From NCBI GenBank assembly GCA_020310875.1, contig CM035408.1, positions 140,427,407-140,491,406 on the forward strand: a stretch of 64,000 bases of DNA. Reading direction: 5' to 3'. Origin of the DNA: Ceratopteris richardii (Eukaryota; Streptophyta; Polypodiopsida; Polypodiales; Pteridaceae). A program made the position numbers and the translations under genes. Position 1 is the first letter of the stretch. Each line of letters opens with the position of its first letter. Shown one piece after another: positions 59,151 to 64,000 of this stretch. Under the pieces are notes generated by a model. The model was not told the origin of the DNA. It did not search any database and worked only from the letters and a program-made list of their open reading frames with translations.

Positions 59151-59303
59151 GAGGGAGAGAGAGAGAGAGAGGGGAGAGGGGCCACGGGGGGCTGTGGAGG
59201 AGGGAGGGGTGGTGAGGGGCCGTGGGGGGCAAGGTTTGTGAGGCTGGTGGGTGCGGGGGGCAGAGGGGGAAGAGAGAGAGAGGGAGGGTTGCTACGGGGT
59301 GGG

Positions 59304-59344
<41 letters not shown>

Positions 59345-59418
59345 CGCGGGGGGTTGTGGAGGAGGGAGGGGTGGTGAGGGGCGGGGTTTATGGGGCTGGT
59401 GAGTGCGAGGGGCAGAAG

Positions 59419-59481
<63 letters not shown>

Positions 59482-59502
59482 AGGGTGGCTGCGGGGTGGG
59501 GG

Positions 59503-59546
<44 letters not shown>

Positions 59547-59843
59547 GAGGGGCCGTGGAGGGCTGTGGAGGAGGGAGGGGTGGTGAGGGGCGGGGTTTGT
59601 GGGGCTCGGGGGTGGGGGGAAGAGAGGGAAGAGAGAGAGAGGGAGGGTCGCTACGGGGTGAGGGGAGAGAGAGAGAGAGAGGGGAGGAGAGGGGCCGCGG
59701 GGGGTTGAGGTAGAGGGAGGGGTGGTGAGGGGCCGCGGGGGGCTGTGGAGGAGGGAGGGGTGGTGAGGGGTGGGGTTTGTGGGGCTAGTGGGTGCGGGGG
59801 GCAGAGGGGGAAGAGAGAGAGAGGGAGGGTCGTGCGGGGTGTG

Positions 59844-59886
<43 letters not shown>

Positions 59887-59977
59887 GGAAGTACGTGGGG
59901 GCTGAGGGGCGGGTGGTGAGGGGTCAGCAGGGGCTTAGGGGAGAGTGGTGAAAGAGAGAGAGAAGAGGGGTGCTACA
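57267..59977 (-). repeat. Uninterrupted B-type LTR (about 2.7 kb)
   Basis: Inner end TGTAGAGG (plus) and outer end TGCTACA. TATA at 57881-57888 (minus). The GA/G-rich part (58740-59960) differs from 30540-31930 by microsatellite lengths and by loss of about one G-rich unit near 59225. Confidence 0.88.
58525..58529. other. Empty target site of element C (ACAGA)
   Basis: A single ACAGA in AAGGTCAACAGATCCCATG, corresponding to 17600-17604 joined to 30364. It confirms the limits of element C. Confidence 0.96.
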
Positions 59978-60259
59978 CATATGTAGAGGTGAAAAATTAC
60001 CACGACAACATTTATTCATGGATCGCCATGGGTGCCAAACAAGAGGATTAAATGAATACTCGAGGATAAAAAGAGATATGATAACACAGCATTCTTTGGT
60101 TTCTCACGGTAGAGCTCATTATCAGGACGAATGGAGAGGGGTTATGTAGCGCATGAAACAAGATGAAACGTAATGCTGTCATTAACCTACTTGGAAAAAT
60201 CTTACAGTTTAAGTGCAAAAAGGTGAAGCGCGAACAAGGGCAACAATATTTTGGACTAA

Positions 60260-60417
60260 AGAAGCTTGGTTTAGCAGATGTGCTTTGTGCGCATAAGCAT
60301 ATGTCCAGGGTTCAAGTCCCGCCCAAGATTGGATGCTTCAGAGTGTTCAAAGATGGGTGCCTTTAAGTTACGAGGTCAGATGTGTGTTTGCAATTCATTG
60401 TACTCTCAAAAAAAAAA
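60260..60417 (+). repeat. SINE-like unit S1, R1 of copy 2
   Basis: A box TGGTTTAGCAG (60267-60277), B box GGTTCAAGTCC (60309-60319), A-run ending at 60417. Confidence 0.62.
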
Positions 60418-60545
60418 CATAACTTGTAAGATATTAAGAAATGTGTATGAAGATGGAAAGCTTGAGATTTTTTTTCTTTTTTAAATGGAGGTTGAGCCGA
60501 AGCTTATTTCCACGAGCTTTTAACTTTGAAATTCAAATCTGTAAG

Positions 60546-60709
60546 TGAATGGACATCCTGGGACGCCTTTATCCCACAAAGCAGGGGCTAGACAAAGTTA
60601 CAACATTAAAACTCGCTCAACTGACCAAAATCATACTTGTTGAGCCTGGGGCTTAAACTCCAGACCTCCGCCTCAAGAGGGCAAAGTTTAACCAATTGCC
60701 CTCCGGGAC
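60546..60709 (-). repeat. SINE-like unit S2, R1 of copy 2
   Basis: Same as 32512-32675, with an additional change in the A-box region (GGCAATTGG on the minus strand). Confidence 0.38.
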
Positions 60710-60906
60710 GTACAAAGATTAACAAAAGTTGATTGAATAATCACGTCAGATATTGAAAAGCGAGTCCGACTTGTATTAGTACCAACTTTTGTGAATGGCT
60801 TTAAGTCGCACAATCTGTGACGATGCAGTAACAGAAATTAACCTCGCAAGATCCACCTATGCGGCTGAGTCTACTTCAAGAAAATCACATCATTCGGAAG
60901 GTTTCG

Positions 60907-61768
60907 ACTAAGTCTACCTTATGACATAGAAAAGGAATTTCCAAGTTTATGAGAGAGGAATGAGCACAGAATTGAAGCATTAAGTGATTCTAAAGATGAT
61001 CAGAAGACTCCAAGAATAGGAACAAACTCTTGGAACTCTAGAGGCAAAGACAAAAGGCAAGAGTTGAGAGATATTGCAGAATCCTCTCAACAAATAATTA
61101 GAAGGTCAAGCATATAGCGAAAAACTAGAAAGGTATGCCTACGATACTTCATTGGTTACTAAACATTCAATATATCTAGCACAAGGCTCAAATTTTGACA
61201 AGCCGTCATCCTATCATGAAAAAAGAAGAAGCTTGAATGGATGAAGGCCATGGAGGGTGCGATTGATGCCTTAGAAGAAAATAAAACTTGGGAATTGGTG
61301 CCCAAATTTCCATCTATGCATATCATAGGTTCTAGATGGATATACAAGGTAGAGAAAAATTTTGATCGGTCAATAGACACGTACAAAGCAAGATTTGTGG
61401 CCAAAATGTATGCATAAATACAAGGAATTGATTTGAAATAAACTTTTTCACCAATTCCAAAGATGCCAACCATTAGAGTGCTTATGAGAGTTGCATCTTC
61501 CAAGAATTCCAAGATATACCAAATGGATGTAAAAAAATATTTTCTTAATGGATGGATAACTGAGGAGGTATACATGGCTCAACCTCCTAGTTTGAAAGAC
61601 TCATCATGTCTTGAGTATGTTTTTAGGTCAAGAAAGCCTTTGTATGGTTTGAAGCAAGCCCCTCAGGCTTGGAATCATAGGCACGTTACATATTTGTAGG
61701 ATGGAGGATTCAATGCCAGCAAAGCATATCCTTCCCTCTTCACCAAGAGGAATCAATATGAATTGCAT
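60907..61768 (+). pseudogene. Decayed copia RT fragment, segmental copy 2
   Basis: Same fragment and same stops as 32873-33735 with about five differences. At one site this copy keeps a Trp codon (TGG, in KTWELVPKFP) where copy 1 has TGA. Confidence 0.85.
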
Positions 61769-62374
61769 TTGTGAGATTTATTGAAATAAATTTTAAGTAT
61801 GCAAGAGATTGTAACACTAAGACATTGAATATTTAACTAAGCAAGAAGATAAAACATCAACGCTATGTAAAGCATTTCGAGATAGCCATCAACACAGCCC
61901 ACTATTTTAAATGTGAAAGAGCTTTGGTAAGCCCACACCTTCACTTGAAGAAACATAATAAAGGTAAGAACTCAGCAATCATACATATTCTTATTTGGAT
62001 TGTACGAATCCATATCCATAGCTGGAACAATCACATAACTTAACGTCAGCTTTTAGATGAATGTATCCTGTAGCAAGGAAAGTCATGTTAGCATACGTAG
62101 AGGTGAAAACTTACCAGGACAACATTTATTTATGGATCGCCATGGGTGCCAAACAAGAGGAATAAATGAATACTGGAGGATAAAAAGAGATATGATAACA
62201 CAGCATTCTTTCGTTTCTCACGGTAGACCTCATTATCAGGATGAATGGAGAGCGGTTATGTAGCGCATGAAACAAGATGAAACGTAAATGCTGCCATTAA
62301 TCTACTTGGAAAAATCTTACAGTTTAAATCCAAAAAGGTGAAGCGCGAATAAGGGCAAAAATATTTTGGAGTAA

Positions 62375-62535
62375 AAAAGCTTGGTTTAGCGGATGTGCTT
62401 TATACTCATAGGCCTATGGCCAAGGTTCAAGTTCCGCCCAAGGCTGGATTCTTCAGAGTTTCCTAAGATGGGTGCCTTTAAGTTACGAGGTCAGATGTGT
62501 GTGTCTTTTCCAATTCATAGTACTCTCAAAAAAAA
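62375..62535 (+). repeat. SINE-like unit S1, R2 of copy 2
   Basis: A box TGGTTTAGCGG (62382-62392) and B box GGTTCAAGTTC near 62424, A-run ending at 62535. Confidence 0.6.
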
Positions 62536-62668
62536 GACATAGTTTGTCAAATATTAAGAAATGTGTATGAAGATGGAAAGCTTGAGATTTTTTTTTCTTT
62601 TTTAAATGGAGGTTGAGCCGAAGCTTACTTCCACGAGCTTTTAACTTTGAAAGTCAAATCTATAAATG

Positions 62669-62832
62669 AATGGACATCGCGGGACCCCCTTTATCCCACA
62701 AAGTAGGGGCTAGACAAAGTTACAACATCAAAACTCGCTCAACTGACCAAAATCATCACTTGTTGAGCCTGGGCTTAAACTCTGGACCTCCGCCTCAAGA
62801 GGCCAAAGATTAACCAACTGCCCTACGGGACG
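62669..62832 (-). repeat. SINE-like unit S2, R2 of copy 2
   Basis: Same as 34634-34797. Confidence 0.36.
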
Positions 62833-63521
62833 TACAAAAATTAACAAAAGTTGATTGAACAATCACGTCAGATATTGAAAAGTGATTCCGACTTGTATTA
62901 GTACCAACTTCTTGTATTAGTACCAACTTCTGTGAATGGCTTTAAGTCGCACAATCTATTACGATGCAGTAACAGAAATTAACCTCTCAAGATCCACCTA
63001 TGCGGCTGAATCTACTTCAAGATAATCATGTCATTCGGAAGGTTTCGGTGAGCATTGCTCTTTCCCTCTCTCAGATGGGATGTAAACAAAGATGTCTGCA
63101 TGCATACGGTACAACTTAAACAAACCTAACACATACCTTATTTCAGATAAATTACCCCAACACACAAAGAAAATAGAATAACAATTTGGATAAAGCATTT
63201 TAATATTGTTAAGCATGCGCTTGCACAGAGCTTAACAAATATTGCAGGCTGGTGGATCAACGCCAATCCATATTGCTAGGAATGGAAGACATAATAGACT
63301 TTAAACCAACTTTGTTCGACTGAATTATTTATGTTTGGATATTAAAGTTTGAACAGCAAGACATAATAGACTTTAAACCATCTTTGATCGACTGAACTGA
63401 CAGAGGACAATACAATCTAAAAGCTGTGTATAGCATGTACATGTACTACAATTGACATTATCACAAAGTCTATTGACTATAAGAGGACTAGATGATTAGT
63501 TCTAATATGTAAAACTTTCTA

Positions 63522-64000
63522 TTAAGCTGATTTTAGGCAGAATAAAAATGACTCTAGATTTGCAATGTTGCTGCGAATGGGAGCTCGATTCCGATATCCA
63601 TTCTGAGACCGACAGTGGGAAGGCACTTTCAAACAGCGCAAACGATAGGACGCCATATCTTGGACGATGACTGAGCTCGACGCGGAGCAGCCCGAGAGAC
63701 ATTGTCTGAGAGATGTTGCGAGGTAGTTCTGATGCGAACATCTGAAGGAGCTGTCTGTTAATACGTCGAAGTTTTTCCTCTGGTAACCATCGCCAGGGCA
63801 GTCGTCAAGGGGGACGCTATACCCTAGGCGATAGATTGAAGGCGAAGGAAGCCTCTTCTCTTTAACGGACCTATCCTTAGGCTCATCAATACTAGCCTTT
63901 GCGCTAACAAGCGAACCATTCGTCAGATTATCAGTGCTGGTTTCCTTGTCGGAAGACGATGCAGGGAACACCTTGCGCCTTCCGGGAAATCGTGAGAAAT
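63522..64000 (-). CDS. NDUFA7-like gene, segmental copy 2 (cut by window end)
   Basis: The C-terminal 150 or so codons are visible and appear identical to 35489-35967, ending at the same stop. The conserved N-terminal NDUFA7-like part lies beyond the window. See 35489-36160 for the identification and its doubts. Confidence 0.42.
   Translation of the reverse strand, partial: FSRFPGRRKVFPASSSDKETSTDNLTNGSLVSAKASIDEPKDRSVKEKRLPSPSIYRLGYSVPLDDCPGDGYQRKNFDVLTDSSFRCSHQNYLATSLRQCLSGCSASSSVIVQDMASYRLRCLKVPSHCRSQNGYRNRAPIRSNIANLESFLFCLKSA

Larger units (their letters stand above)
59978..60906 (+). repeat. Direct repeat R1, segmental copy 2
   Basis: Counterpart of 31944-32872. At several sites where it differs from that copy it has the base found in R2. 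Confidence 0.88.
62090..63046 (+). repeat. Direct repeat R2, segmental copy 2
   Basis: Counterpart of 34057-35013 with only a handful of differences. Confidence 0.88.
56563..64000. repeat. Segmental duplication, copy 2
   Basis: Near-identical to 15637-17604 plus 30364-35967, same orientation. It carries the uninterrupted version of B's LTR, both direct repeats, the SINE-like units, the copia fragment and the start of the NDUFA7-like gene. It runs to the end of the window. Confidence 0.94.

Overview
The window looks like nuclear DNA of a land plant with a large, transposon-rich genome. It holds Ty3/gypsy and Ty1/copia LTR retrotransposons, copia primer-binding sites of the plant initiator-Met type (TGGTATCAGAGC), a CACTA-type terminus, LINE fragments and tRNA-derived SINE-like repeats. 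It has no bacterial-type operons and almost no host coding sequence. The species cannot be named from the sequence.

Layout, left to right. An old gypsy element (B, minus strand) fills 1-603 and 12024-16342, and its roughly 2.8 kb LTR runs from 16343 to 17604 and resumes at 30364-31943. A very young relative in the opposite orientation (A, 604-12018) sits inside B's integrase region and is flanked by the 5-bp target duplication ATTTA. A's LTRs are about 2.95 kb and most of each is (CT)n, a 35-bp C-rich minisatellite and a (CA)-rich block. A copia element (C, 17605-30358, target duplication ACAGA) sits in B's LTR. A second complete copia element (D, 18844-25224, target duplication ATGAG) sits in C's gag. 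The pre-insertion site of C survives at 58525-58529, because the region from about 15637 to at least 35967 (without C and D) is repeated at 56563-64000.

Right of B's LTR (31944-36160) are two 0.93-0.96 kb direct repeats, each carrying two oppositely oriented SINE-like units, with a copia RT fragment between them. They are followed by the only plausible host gene, a minus-strand ORF resembling plant mitochondrial complex I subunit B14.5a/NDUFA7. From 36.2 to 55.4 kb the DNA is AT-rich and old: decayed copia and LINE fragments, an ancient duplication (about 37.9-41.1 versus 43.2-47.7 kb), a decayed copy of the NDUFA7-like gene cut by a copia LTR, degenerate minisatellites and a third SINE-like unit. 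A CACTA-type terminus at 55571 abuts another gypsy fragment (55572-56562). The recent duplicate of the B-LTR-to-gene block then runs to the end of the window.

The parts give a relative history: B died, then the segmental duplication, then C, then D, and A most recently. Nonsense lesions in the elements are mainly of the C-to-T type. All identities and divergences were judged by eye; no alignment or database search was run.
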